From: Pseudomonas sp. TMP9 | GTDB lineage: Bacteria; Pseudomonadota; Gammaproteobacteria; Pseudomonadales; Pseudomonadaceae | DNA length: 64,000 bases | Assembly (NCBI RefSeq): GCF_037943105.1 | Contig: NZ_CP149803.1 | Location: forward strand, 3,638,001 to 3,702,000 | Reading direction: 5' to 3' | Shown here: positions 1 to 7,887 of the stretch, piece after piece | Layout of the letters: every line of letters begins with the position of its first letter | Position numbering within the stretch: the first letter of the stretch is position 1 | Notes under the pieces: model-generated | The model's input: the letters and a program-made list of their open reading frames with translations, nothing else | Databases searched by the model: none | What the model was told of the DNA's origin: nothing | Position numbers and translations under genes: made by a program

Positions 1-1
1 G

Positions 2-1009
2 ATTGGTCACTCACTGGAGTCGGCGCAGGCAATCAACGCCGCCATCGGCGCGGTGTTCGATGAGTCGCGGGTGTTCCGCATTGATCACTACCTGGGCAAG
101 GAGACGGTGCAAAACCTCATGGCCTTGCGCTTCGCTAACGCATTGTTTGAACCCGTATGGCGCGCCGGGCATATCGACCATGTGCAGATCAGCGTGTGCG
201 AAACCCTCGGTGTGGAAAACCGCGGCGCCTACTACGAAAAAGCCGGCGCCATGCGCGACATGATCCAGAACCACCTGCTGCAGTTGCTCTGCCTGGTGGC
301 CATGGAAGTGCCGGTGCGTTTCGACGCTGAATCGGTACGCAACGAGAAGGTGAAAATCCTCGAAGCACTGAAGCCCATCAGCGGCCTCGATGTGCAGGAC
401 AAGACCGTGCGCGGCCAGTACACCGCCGGTAAAATCGGCGGCCAAGAAGTCCCCGCCTATTACTTCGAAAAGAACGTCGACAACGACAGCGACACCGAAA
501 CCTTTGTCGCCGTGCAAGCCGAGATCGACAACTGGCGCTGGGCTGGCGTGCCGTTCTACCTGCGTACCGGCAAACGCCTGGGGCACAAAACCTCGGAAAT
601 TCTTATCCAGTTCAAGCCGGTGCCGCACCAGCTGTTTGGCGGCGGCGAAGCCAATCGCCTGCTGATCCGCCTGCAACCAGAAGAGCGCATCAGCCTGCAG
701 CTGATGGGCAAAAGCCCAGGCAAGGGCATGCACCTGCAGCCGGTAGAACTGGACCTCAACCTCGCCGATGCCTTCCACAAGCAACGCCGCTGGGACGCTT
801 ACGAGCGCTTGCTGCTCGATGTGATCGAGGGCGACTCCACCCTGTTTATGCGCCGCGATGAAGTCGAGGCCGCTTGGAATTGGGTCGACCCAATCATCAA
901 AGGCTGGCACCAACACTACCAAAGCCCACGTCCTTATCCGGCTGGCAGCGATGGCCCCGAGCAAGCCAGCAACTTGCTCGAACGCCATGAGCGGCAGTGG
1001 ATGGAATAG
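2..1009 (+). CDS. zwf: Glucose-6-phosphate 1-dehydrogenase, C-terminal part
   Basis: The frame is open from the first bases of the window, so the 5' end of the gene lies outside; about 336 residues are present of a usual ~490. It oxidises glucose 6-phosphate to 6-phosphogluconolactone with NAD(P)+, feeding the Entner-Doudoroff and pentose-phosphate routes in the cytoplasm. The diagnostic substrate-binding motif RIDHYLGKE is intact near the start of the visible part, followed by the typical FANALFEPVW segment and the family C-terminal domain. No pgl or eda gene follows, unlike the hex-regulon zwf locus of many pseudomonads, so this could be the second zwf copy (inference). It converges on the MFS gene, with 96 bp between the stops. 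Confidence 0.96.
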   Translation: MGHSLESAQAINAAIGAVFDESRVFRIDHYLGKETVQNLMALRFANALFEPVWRAGHIDHVQISVCETLGVENRGAYYEKAGAMRDMIQNHLLQLLCLVAMEVPVRFDAESVRNEKVKILEALKPISGLDVQDKTVRGQYTAGKIGGQEVPAYYFEKNVDNDSDTETFVAVQAEIDNWRWAGVPFYLRTGKRLGHKTSEILIQFKPVPHQLFGGGEANRLLIRLQPEERISLQLMGKSPGKGMHLQPVELDLNLADAFHKQRRWDAYERLLLDVIEGDSTLFMRRDEVEAAWNWVDPIIKGWHQHYQSPRPYPAGSDGPEQASNLLERHERQWME

Positions 1010-1105
1010 CTGCAGGTTGAGTACCGCGATAGCCATCGCCGACCGTCATGGTCATTGCCGTAATGGGTTACGCCTCTGCACTACAAACGACCCAGGCTGA
1101 GCTGA

Positions 1106-2368
1106 CTAACGCGGCACGGACGCCACCGGCAACTCTCGGCGGAAGTACAGCAGTACCACCGGCAATGCCAGCACGCCCAAAGCGCCAGCGGCCACAAACA
1201 ACACTTCATAGCCCAGCCACGTGGCCAGCAACCCGCTGGTGGCGCCCACTAAACCGGCGAGTAATAACTGCACGCTGGCCTGCAGGGTGAAGTCTGCGCC
1301 TTCATGCTCAGGCCGGCAGCGGCTCATCATCACTGCAAACAACGCCACCGTGGACATTCCATCGGCGGCTTGCTCAAACAATGCCACGGCGTAAACCAGC
1401 AGGCTGTTGCTACCGGCACTCACCAGCAACGCCATGGCTGCAATCCCGCCAGCCTGCAGCAGGCCGAAACCCATCAGCGCGTGCAGTGCGCCAATGCGCG
1501 CATACAGCAGACCACCAATAACCGCGCCAGCAATTCCGGCCAGGCTACTGATCAACGTCAGTTGGCCCAGCTCAGTATTGCTCCAACCTTGATCAACCAA
1601 CATCGGCTTGATCATCGGTGAACCTAGCGCATCACCCAGCTTGAAGCTGACCAACACCGCCAGCCACACGAGCATGCCGGGCTGCATCAGCAGGCCGCGG
1701 TAATGGCGCCATAATAATCCGGGGCCTGCCGGCTCTGCCTGCGCCGGCTGAAATGGCAGCTCGCGCTTTTCAGCAAAGCGCCAAATCGGCACGGTCATCA
1801 GCACCAGCAATGCCGCCACCAGCGCAAGGCCAAGGCTCCAGCCCAACGTGTCCATCATCAGCAATAAGCCACTGCCGCTGACCAGCATGCCGATCTTGTA
1901 ACCACCCACTTGCAGGCTGTTGCCCAGCCCACGCCAACGCTCTGGCAACAGCCGCACGGCGAGGCCATCGGTGGCGATATCCTGAGTAGAGGCTGCCAGA
2001 TTGACCAGCAGCAAAAGGCCAACCAGCAGCAGGAACTGGCTGTCGAACAGCCGCGCAGGCTCCATCAGCGCCAAGCCCGTAATCACCGCAATAACGCCTA
2101 ACTGCAACGGCAGAATCCAGCCGCGCCGGTGCCCCAAGCGTGGTGATGCGAGCCGATCCACCCACGGCGCCCACAACACCTTGAGCAACCAAGGCAACGC
2201 CAACAACTTGAGCAAACCGATCAGCGCCAGATCAACCCCCTGCTGACGCAACAACACCGGTAGCGAATGGGCGATCAGCCCAGAGGGTAAGCCTTGAGCG
2301 CAATACAGCGAGGCCAGCAGCACAAGGGTGGCATTAGCAGGGCGTCGGTCGGGCTGCAGCATCAGCAA
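1106..2368 (-). CDS. MFS transporter, AmpG / RhtX-FptX-like
   Basis: A 420-residue polytopic inner-membrane protein with about 12 hydrophobic segments. The opening segment (LASLYCAQGLPSGLIAHSL) and the motif KVLWAPWVDR resemble the AmpG / acetyl-CoA transporter / RhtX-FptX branch of the major facilitator superfamily, whose members import muropeptides or ferri-siderophores. The substrate cannot be read from the sequence: no peptidoglycan-recycling or siderophore gene is adjacent. The gene stands alone, convergent with zwf. The ATG at 2368 is the first in frame, and a short hydrophilic N-terminus precedes helix 1. Confidence 0.8.
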   Translation of the reverse strand: MLMLQPDRRPANATLVLLASLYCAQGLPSGLIAHSLPVLLRQQGVDLALIGLLKLLALPWLLKVLWAPWVDRLASPRLGHRRGWILPLQLGVIAVITGLALMEPARLFDSQFLLLVGLLLLVNLAASTQDIATDGLAVRLLPERWRGLGNSLQVGGYKIGMLVSGSGLLLMMDTLGWSLGLALVAALLVLMTVPIWRFAEKRELPFQPAQAEPAGPGLLWRHYRGLLMQPGMLVWLAVLVSFKLGDALGSPMIKPMLVDQGWSNTELGQLTLISSLAGIAGAVIGGLLYARIGALHALMGFGLLQAGGIAAMALLVSAGSNSLLVYAVALFEQAADGMSTVALFAVMMSRCRPEHEGADFTLQASVQLLLAGLVGATSGLLATWLGYEVLFVAAGALGVLALPVVLLYFRRELPVASVPR

Positions 2369-2673
2369 TTCTCAACTCACAGGGCGCGCAATAATTGCGA
2401 GCCTCACTTTATGCAAAAAACATTAACTGTTCACGCCGGGATATTTTCAGAACTCCACCGGTTCCCCTGAGAAAAATCGGCATAGGTAGCAGTATCGAGG
2501 GTATGCATCGAAACATCGGAGAGCCCGGTAAAGAGTCATACCGCTTAGGCGTTTCAGTTCAAGCACAAAAAAGCCCCGCCAGCGTGATGCTGTGCGGGGC
2601 TTTTCTATTATTGCTGTCACGCTGCTGTCACGGGCGCTGTCTGTACCGCGTAAAATTAGCGTAAGTCATTGTT
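2369..2673. other. Intergenic region left of the island
   Basis: About 300 bp with no convincing gene; short frames here lack a ribosome site and recognisable protein. It holds the terminator at 2567-2604 and, near 2615-2640, three close copies of GCTGTCAC-like octamers of unknown meaning. Before the island inserted, this DNA lay directly downstream of the tRNA-Arg gene now at 35319-35395. Confidence 0.5.
2567..2604 (-). terminator. Rho-independent terminator, ancestral tRNA-Arg terminator
   Basis: Arms AAGCCCCGC and GCGGGGCTT form a strong stem with a ~14-nt loop, and on the minus strand the stem is followed by a run of T. On that strand the only upstream gene, once the island is removed, is tRNA-Arg(CCG), so this is probably the tRNA's original terminator. 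Confidence 0.8.
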
Positions 2674-2694
2674 TTATATGGTGCACCAGACGGG
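2674..2694. repeat. Left attachment site (att core duplicate)
   Basis: This 21-bp stretch matches 35314-35334 with one mismatch; positions 2679-2694 are identical to the 3' end of tRNA-Arg including the CCA. It marks the left junction of the island and lacks the rest of the tRNA. Confidence 0.92.
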
Positions 2695-2753
2695 CCTCTA
2701 ACCAGAAACGCAAGCTATTGATTTATATTGATATAAATTCTTCTAAATTTCCT

Positions 2754-2774
2754 AGGCATACAGACTGGCATACA
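2754..2774. repeat. Putative integrase arm-type site, left end
   Basis: The octamer-like unit GGCATACA is followed two bases later by CTGGCATACA. The same pair with the same spacing and orientation occurs at 35183-35203 just inside the other end. Paired repeats close to both cores are typical arm-type binding sites of P4-family integrases (inference; no footprint is known for this element). Confidence 0.55.
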
Positions 2775-2853
2775 GAATGCGAGCTGCTAAATGATCCTTT
2801 TGGCCATCAGATATGGTCAGCTTCATTGTAAGCAAGTGCCGAGACTCACCTGA

Positions 2854-3594
2854 TTAATTTTTTTGACGAGGGCATCCTTCCGCTATTAGGTGGGCTAACT
2901 CGTCATATGAAAGGCCTGCGTGGATGCAGCGCTGGATTTCAGCTCTAAGCCAGTCGACACCTGACAACGGCTTCGACCAGTCGCTTTCATCAGAAAAATC
3001 GGGGAAGAATAAAAAGTCGATTTCCTCCTCTTGCGCCTTACTTAGACCGGTTTTCGAGCTGCTGCACTCGGCCAGGTACTTTCCAAGTTCCACAAGGTCG
3101 GCGGGCAAATTGGAAAGCACGCAGGGGATCAACAACTCTTTGGGGAAACCAAGGCTTTCGGTAACCACATGTGGATTCTGCCCTAGTCCAGGCTCTGCAG
3201 CGAGCCGGACAGCGATATGACCACCCTCACTGTGTGGTATCAAAATTAAGCGCTGCTGCGTGAATCCCTCTGTCTCGTCGATATACGTCCTCGTAGATTT
3301 TTTTTGGGGAGCCGCCACCAGCGCTGCTAGCACCGTAGTCAGATTTTCAAGGCCTCCCCTTAGCAGCCATGAATGCACTATATCTTTACGCAGCTCAGCA
3401 CCTTGGATTCCCAGGTGATAAAGCAGCTTCACTATGCGCGGCTCAGATATCACTTGAGATTTTCCGCGCAGCCATACAGATAGGTTGGGGGCTCGTATAC
3501 CTGTGGCATTACTAATGCTGGTTAACGTTTCGCTGCGCAGCTGGATCAGTGCTGACGCGAGGCTAACCGCCTGCTGCGGAGTGCTTGAGGACAT
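2854..3594 (-). CDS. HTH domain protein, likely regulator
   Basis: I start it at the ATG at 3594 (about 246 residues), where the protein becomes XRE-like; the longer frame to 3807 would overlap the divergent gene and encodes an unlikely N-terminus. Residues ~22-60 carry a helix-turn-helix (LTSISNATGIRAPNLSVWL), followed by a segment reading REPRIVKLLYHLGI-like helices. The remaining ~170 residues match nothing I recognise. It is divergent from the gene at 3700, with about 105 bp between starts, so it may autoregulate and control that gene. The ribosome site is weak. Confidence 0.6.
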   Translation of the reverse strand: MSSSTPQQAVSLASALIQLRSETLTSISNATGIRAPNLSVWLRGKSQVISEPRIVKLLYHLGIQGAELRKDIVHSWLLRGGLENLTTVLAALVAAPQKKSTRTYIDETEGFTQQRLILIPHSEGGHIAVRLAAEPGLGQNPHVVTESLGFPKELLIPCVLSNLPADLVELGKYLAECSSSKTGLSKAQEEEIDFLFFPDFSDESDWSKPLSGVDWLRAEIQRCIHAGLSYDELAHLIAEGCPRQKN

Positions 3595-3699
3595 CGCGAT
3601 TACCGAGAAATGACTGTAAATAACTATAACAAGTTTGGGGAGGCACAGAAACCTTGCACTGTCATAGATTATAGTAATGAATCCTGCGAGGTGACTACT

Positions 3700-4284
3700 A
3701 TGCGTCTGCCAATCGGCTCGTCTAAAGAATTCCGTCCGTTTACACATCCTCGACCGATGACTCGTGCACGGTATGAGCGCCTGGTGCTCACATTGCGAGC
3801 AAACCATCCATGGATGAACAATTACCTTCTAAGCCCTGCACCAGGACACCTGATTGCAACCGAGCAGTTCTTGCGGCAGGTCGAAACGGTAATTCCCCTT
3901 GAAGACATGGCTGATCTTGCCTTTCTATCGATTACAACGGCCTGTAACGTTCTAACGATTAACATGGAATTGCACACGGTGAGCAAGGCGCGATCAGCGG
4001 CTTTAGAGGCAGTAAAAACGTCGTGTGTACTTAACGCGAGAAACGTTTGCAGCGTCTGTGGCGTTAAACGGCAAACGGATGATGCAAATCGCCTATGGGA
4101 TGGGCGTTGCAGTGTTCATCACAAAAGGGACGGGGTTTTTGCTGAAGAGCTCAGGCGCAATCTTAATAGGGAGTCGGTTCAACTAGAGCCAAAAAAGACT
4201 TCGGTACAGTCTGATCAGCCAGAAAAATCTGCGGAGACCCACGATGAGTCGCCCGCGGTATTTACACCTTATGTAATGTTCTGA
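3700..4284 (+). CDS. Unknown protein with Cys/His cluster, 3'-truncated by IS
   Basis: The ATG at 3700 follows GAGGTG at good spacing, so it is preferred over the ATG at 3610. The product is 194 residues. A possible zinc-binding cluster is C117-x2-C120 ... C137-x2-H140-H141 near residues 117-141. Downstream residues are polar and low-complexity. The native frame ends exactly at the IS3 copy: the stop codon TGA is the first three bases of the insertion sequence, so the original C-terminus is lost. No family is recognised. It is divergent from the HTH gene. Confidence 0.6.
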   Translation: MRLPIGSSKEFRPFTHPRPMTRARYERLVLTLRANHPWMNNYLLSPAPGHLIATEQFLRQVETVIPLEDMADLAFLSITTACNVLTINMELHTVSKARSAALEAVKTSCVLNARNVCSVCGVKRQTDDANRLWDGRCSVHHKRDGVFAEELRRNLNRESVQLEPKKTSVQSDQPEKSAETHDESPAVFTPYVMF

Positions 4285-4299
4285 ATCGCCCCGGGTTTT

Positions 4300-5181
4300 C
4301 TAGACACCGGCCAGCCTCTGGAAATATCGCTTTTCAAACTCTACCGGTGACAGCTGATCATTGAAACCATGACGCCGTTTCGGGTTGTAAAACATCTCGA
4401 TGTAGTCGAACACGTCACTGCGTGCTTCCTGCCGAGAACCATAGACTTTCCGCTTGATTCGTTCTCGTTTCAGTAACTGGAAAAAGCTCTCAGCCACAGC
4501 GTTGTCATGACAGTTACCGCGCCTGCTCATGCTTCCTAGCAAGTTGTTGGCCTTCAGGAAGCTTTGCCAGTCTGAGCTGCTGTACTGGCTCCCCTGATCT
4601 GAGTGAATCATGACTTCCTGCTTCGGCTTACGTCGCCAGACCGCCATCAGTAACGCATCTATTGCCAAGTCGCTGGTCATGTTCGGTTTCATTGACCAGC
4701 CAATGACCTGACGCGAAAACAGATCGAGCACCACTGCCAAGTACAGCCAGCCCTCGTAAGTTCGGATGTACGTAATGTCGGTCACCCATACTTTATTGGG
4801 CTCTGTGACATTGAAGCGACGTTCCAAATAGTTTGGAGAGGCAACTGGCGGCTTACCACCGTAACGTCCCGGGCGTCGTCGATAGCCCGTCTGCGAACGC
4901 AGCCCCTCTTTACGCATCAGTCGAGCAACACGATGCCGACCGCAGACCTCTCCAAGCTCGCGCAGGTCGTCATGAATTTTACGGTAGCCGTAGACGCCGC
5001 CGCTCTCTAACCAAGAGTGCTTTATCAAGCCAAGCAGTCGCAGGTCATCCTTAGCGCGCGCCGACTTGGGCTCAGCCCGCCATGCGTAGTAACCGCTGAC
5101 GTGTACTTTCAACGTCAGGCACAGACGGCGAATCGAGTAACTCGCTGACATCTGATTAATGAAGGCGTACTTCAGCCGCAC
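4300..5181 (-). CDS. IS3-family transposase OrfB (copy 1)
   Basis: A 293-residue DDE integrase-core protein. Visible are HTH_21-like residues (GVYGYRKIHDDL), the rve core start NKVWVTDITYI (first D), IHSDQGSQY (second D) and the terminal NAVAESFFQLLKRE (E). The frame opens at GTG 5181 but is normally made as an OrfAB fusion by -1 frameshifting at AAAAAAG (5211-5205) inside orfA, within the codons CTA AAA AAG; the shifted frame reads directly into orfB. Confidence 0.95.
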   Translation of the reverse strand: MRLKYAFINQMSASYSIRRLCLTLKVHVSGYYAWRAEPKSARAKDDLRLLGLIKHSWLESGGVYGYRKIHDDLRELGEVCGRHRVARLMRKEGLRSQTGYRRRPGRYGGKPPVASPNYLERRFNVTEPNKVWVTDITYIRTYEGWLYLAVVLDLFSRQVIGWSMKPNMTSDLAIDALLMAVWRRKPKQEVMIHSDQGSQYSSSDWQSFLKANNLLGSMSRRGNCHDNAVAESFFQLLKRERIKRKVYGSRQEARSDVFDYIEMFYNPKRRHGFNDQLSPVEFEKRYFQRLAGV

Positions 5182-5450
5182 TCCTTGGCAAAGTACGCGG
5201 CGGCCTTTTTTAGGATGTCTCGCTCTTCAGTTACACGCTTGAGTTCGGCGCGCAGGCGCCGTAACTCAGCGTGCTGATCATCCTCTTGCAGGCGTTGCTC
5301 CGCAGGCTTGCTGTAGCGCTTCACCCAGGCATACAGGCTGTGTGTCGACATGCCCAGACGAGCGGACACCTCAGCGACCGGCAGGCCCCGTTCGGTAACC
5401 TGCCTAGCTGCTTCAATTTTGAACTCTTCGGAAAAACGCGGGTTGCTCAT
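5172..5450 (-). CDS. IS3-family transposase OrfA (copy 1)
   Basis: A 92-residue DNA-binding protein with an N-terminal helix-turn-helix (residues ~8-45, AARQVTERGLPVAEVSARLG) and a leucine-zipper-like coiled coil (~58-85). A strong AGGAGGT ribosome site lies three bases before the ATG at 5450. It carries the A-AAA-AAG slippery heptamer near its 3' end and overlaps orfB by 10 bp. Confidence 0.94.
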   Translation of the reverse strand: MSNPRFSEEFKIEAARQVTERGLPVAEVSARLGMSTHSLYAWVKRYSKPAEQRLQEDDQHAELRRLRAELKRVTEERDILKKAAAYFAKECG

Positions 5451-5512
5451 GGCACCTCCTGATGGGCCTTATTATGAGGCGTGGAGGTGTCTACGAAACT
5501 AGGGGCGATTCA

Positions 5513-6141
5513 AACTGCCATTCACACTTATCGATATGGCGTGCGCGCAATCAGGCGCGGCATTAGCGGGGAGTGAAAGTTTTTGGGGCAATAGCCAGCC
5601 TGGTCAACTTTTTAATTTGCTGGCAAGTCAGCAAAATGCAAATCCGATGGTCATGCTGGATGAGTTGGATAAAGCAGGTGGTGACGAACGCTTTGATCCA
5701 TTAGCTGCACTTCATACGCTTCTGGAGCCTGCTGCTGCCCGAAATTTTGTGGATCTTTCAGTACGTGATCTGGCTATTAACGCAAGTCACGTTAATTGGC
5801 TGGCCACGGCAAATGATCTTGAGCGTTTGTCGAAACCGATTCTGTCACGTTTCTCAGTGCTCCACATTCCTGCACCTAGTGCTGATCAGGTCAGCATCAT
5901 CGTAAGAAACCTATATAACCAGACTCGTGACGAGTCATCTTGGGGGCAACACTTCGCTGACACCTTGTGCGACGAAGTAGTTGAGCGCATGTCGACTCTT
6001 GCCCCTCGAAAAATTCGCATTACTTTACAGCGTGCCTTCGGCGCCGCTGCACGCTCAGGAAGGTCCTGTATCCAGCCTGAAGACCTAAAAATTCAAACTC
6101 CCGAAAAACCTAAAGTCTTTGGCTTCATTGCTAGTCCATGA
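5513..6141 (+). pseudogene. AAA+ ATPase (Lon-like ATPase module), 5'-truncated by IS
   Basis: The frame is open from the IS junction at 5513, reading through KLPFTLIDMACAQSG before the first ATG at 5536. It contains Walker B (VMLDELDKAG), a sensor-1-like segment (NWLATANDLERLSKPILSRF with arginine finger) and a sensor-2/lid region (APRKIRITLQRAFGAA). Walker A and everything upstream are missing, and the sequence on the other side of the IS is unrelated, so the N-terminal half was deleted rather than merely separated. It resembles the ATPase half of Lon-like proteins, but no protease domain follows. It is very unlikely to be active. Confidence 0.75.
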
Positions 6142-6326
6142 TCATGCAGAGGAAGCAATTACGTTCGAAAAGATTGGATTCGTGCGCTGCTGATCCGGTG
6201 GCTTTCCACGTTGCGTAGCTGGACCAGTCAATTCTAAGCGACGGCTATTCGCTCACGACTAGCAGTAGACACTTGATTAAAGGCGTGTCGCGGCCAGTAG
6301 GTTGTTGCGCAAAAGGACATATAGCG

Positions 6327-6860
6327 GTGGGCAATAACATCCTGATCGTTGATCTAGAGAGCACGTGCGAAAAAGGGCAGGTGCCAGGCGACGGCTATCA
6401 CAACCAAATCATTGAAATCGGCGCAGTGTGGGTGTCGCCCAACGGCCAAGTGTTAGACCAGTTCGAGCAGTTAGTTCAGGCAAACCTGCCGATCAGTGGG
6501 TATTGCACAGAGCTAACCACGATCACTCAGTCGGAGTCCGACGGAGGCGCTACTTTCGCAGAGGCCTGCGAGGCTCTCGCCGAGTTTGCGGGTCGTTACC
6601 CAAGTAACACTTGGGGTAGCTGGGGGGGTTCAGACCTCAGGGCGCTTGCATTCGACTGCGCCTACCACGGCATTAAAAGCCCCATAGACGGCTGGGTGCA
6701 TCGTAATCTGAAAGCTGAGTTCGCAAAGCAGCGAAAAATTAAACAGGTCGGCATGGCTCGTGCGCTAAAAATCATGGGGATTGTGCTGGAGGGAGCGCAT
6801 CACCGTGCGCTGCCAGATGTAATGAATATCGCCAAACTCCTTGCCGCAACGCAAAAGTGA
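6327..6860 (+). CDS. DEDDh-family 3'-5' exonuclease (DnaQ-like)
   Basis: A ~177-residue protein starting at GTG 6327, which has AAAGGA about nine bases upstream; a longer frame from 6273 has no ribosome site. Exo I is LIVDLEST with IIEIGAVWV after it, Exo II is GSWGGSDLRALAFDC, and Exo III is HHRALPDVMNIAKLL with the His and final Asp of the DEDDh set. It should remove nucleotides from 3' ends of DNA or RNA. It is followed by a HAD-domain remnant, a pairing seen in Pseudomonas accessory regions (general knowledge). Confidence 0.8.
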   Translation: MGNNILIVDLESTCEKGQVPGDGYHNQIIEIGAVWVSPNGQVLDQFEQLVQANLPISGYCTELTTITQSESDGGATFAEACEALAEFAGRYPSNTWGSWGGSDLRALAFDCAYHGIKSPIDGWVHRNLKAEFAKQRKIKQVGMARALKIMGIVLEGAHHRALPDVMNIAKLLAATQK

Positions 6861-6886
6861 GCGTCAAACACTGACTCAGAAGTTAC

Positions 6887-7026
6887 ATGATTCTGTTCCT
6901 CGATTTCGACGGCGTACCTCGCCTCGACGAAGCTTTTCGCACCAAGCGGGAGTAAACCTGCGTCCGCCAGGCGAGCTGTTCGTTTATGCGGTCAACTTTG
7001 AAGCGCTACTGGTCGATAAACCATGA
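6887..7026 (+). pseudogene. HAD-domain protein remnant, frameshifted and truncated
   Basis: The ATG at 6887 opens MILFLDFDGV, the classic N-terminal nucleophile motif DxD of HAD-domain proteins, but the frame stops at 6953. The next ~70 bp continue the same family in the +1-numbered frame, reading PGELFVYAVNFEALL before a stop at 7026. Both the frameshift and the missing C-terminal three quarters mark it as dead. It ends 4 bp from the 3' end of the convergent Toprim gene. Confidence 0.65.
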
Positions 7027-7029
7027 AAA

Positions 7030-7887
7030 TTAGGTTGTGAAATAGCTAAGGCTGTCGTGAATGAAATACTCCTGAGGCAGCGCGGCCCCATAGCGCCTAA
7101 GCAACGCCCAGCACTCTGATATCTCAGCATTTGTCGTGCGATCCAGAGTGGCTTTAGTTTGAATCAACTGCTTCTGATAACGTTCGTGATTGAGTGCATC
7201 CTGAAAGCTCGGAATAAGCACAGACTCTTCAGGCCAGATGAGCCCGGCAAAGTGCGGTAATCCCAGCGCTATCAATAGTCCAGCAGGGTCAAAATCCACA
7301 AAAGCTATTACAGGCACCGCAAGCGCCTCCAGCAACCTTGATGTCGAGTCTTGCTGGTATACCGGGCTCCCTCGGAACAGAACCAGCGGGTTATCGCCAG
7401 CGCGAGACAGGTCAAGCGTTACACGGTGAATAGCCTCGAAGGCTTCCCAGTTCTCAACAAGCAAGACTGATTCGTGAGCGCACAGCTCTACTACTTGCGC
7501 CCACGCAACATCAAGGTTGGCGCCAGCGGGCAGGATGATTGCCTCGCCGCCGATCAGCAGCGGTCGCCCAGGTAAGCTCTTGACTGCAACCCTGGCCGTT
7601 CGCACAGGAGCATCCGTAATTTTCTCGTTCTGGGCATACTTCAACGCCTCGGCGCGAGAAATCGAGTTCAAATCAACGCCATTTATCATCTCGGCATCTA
7701 TCCCTTCAGCTTTCAGGATGGCGTCAACCCTCCCCTTATCCTGCGCTGAGATGATCATGGCGGCCCCGGAAGGCCGACCAATGTTGTATTCCTCACAGAA
7801 GCGCTTCAGGCCTTTTGATGGTGACTGGAAGCGCTCATCGCTGCTGGTGCAAATACGCACCAGCGTTTGAATTAGGCTTTTGTCCAC
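7030..7887 (-). CDS. JetD/MksG-like Toprim nuclease of SMC defence operon
   Basis: A 285-residue protein, last gene of a four-gene minus-strand operon, overlapping the kleisin-like gene by 16 bp. The C-terminal half carries a topoisomerase VI/Spo11-type Toprim signature: E145 in VLLVENWEAF and D198/D200 in FVDFDPAGL, the metal-binding acidic set of JetD-type nucleases. The N-terminal ~90 residues look like winged-helix DNA-binding material. In Wadjet systems JetD cleaves the circular DNA that the JetABC loop extruder has reeled in. It is shorter than a typical type I JetD. The assignment rests on motifs plus operon context; I cannot give the Wadjet type. Confidence 0.72.
   Translation of the reverse strand: MDKSLIQTLVRICTSSDERFQSPSKGLKRFCEEYNIGRPSGAAMIISAQDKGRVDAILKAEGIDAEMINGVDLNSISRAEALKYAQNEKITDAPVRTARVAVKSLPGRPLLIGGEAIILPAGANLDVAWAQVVELCAHESVLLVENWEAFEAIHRVTLDLSRAGDNPLVLFRGSPVYQQDSTSRLLEALAVPVIAFVDFDPAGLLIALGLPHFAGLIWPEESVLIPSFQDALNHERYQKQLIQTKATLDRTTNAEISECWALLRRYGAALPQEYFIHDSLSYFTT

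Larger units (their letters stand above)
4282..5512 (-). mobile_element. IS3-family insertion sequence, copy 1 (1231 bp)
   Basis: Terminal inverted repeats start TGAATCGCCCC at both ends (left 4282, right 5512). They enclose overlapping orfA and orfB on the minus strand. The flanking trinucleotides TTC and AAC differ, so there is no 3-bp target duplication. It appears identical to the copy at 28652-29882. It cuts the gene at 3700 on its left and an AAA+ ATPase gene on its right. Confidence 0.95.

Noticed and set aside
11..1036. Long minus-strand frame opposite zwf
   Set aside because: It is the high-GC shadow of zwf; the zwf motifs are unambiguous.
2679..2694. Second tRNA gene at the left end
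   Set aside because: Only 16 bp of the tRNA 3' end are present; it is the att duplicate.
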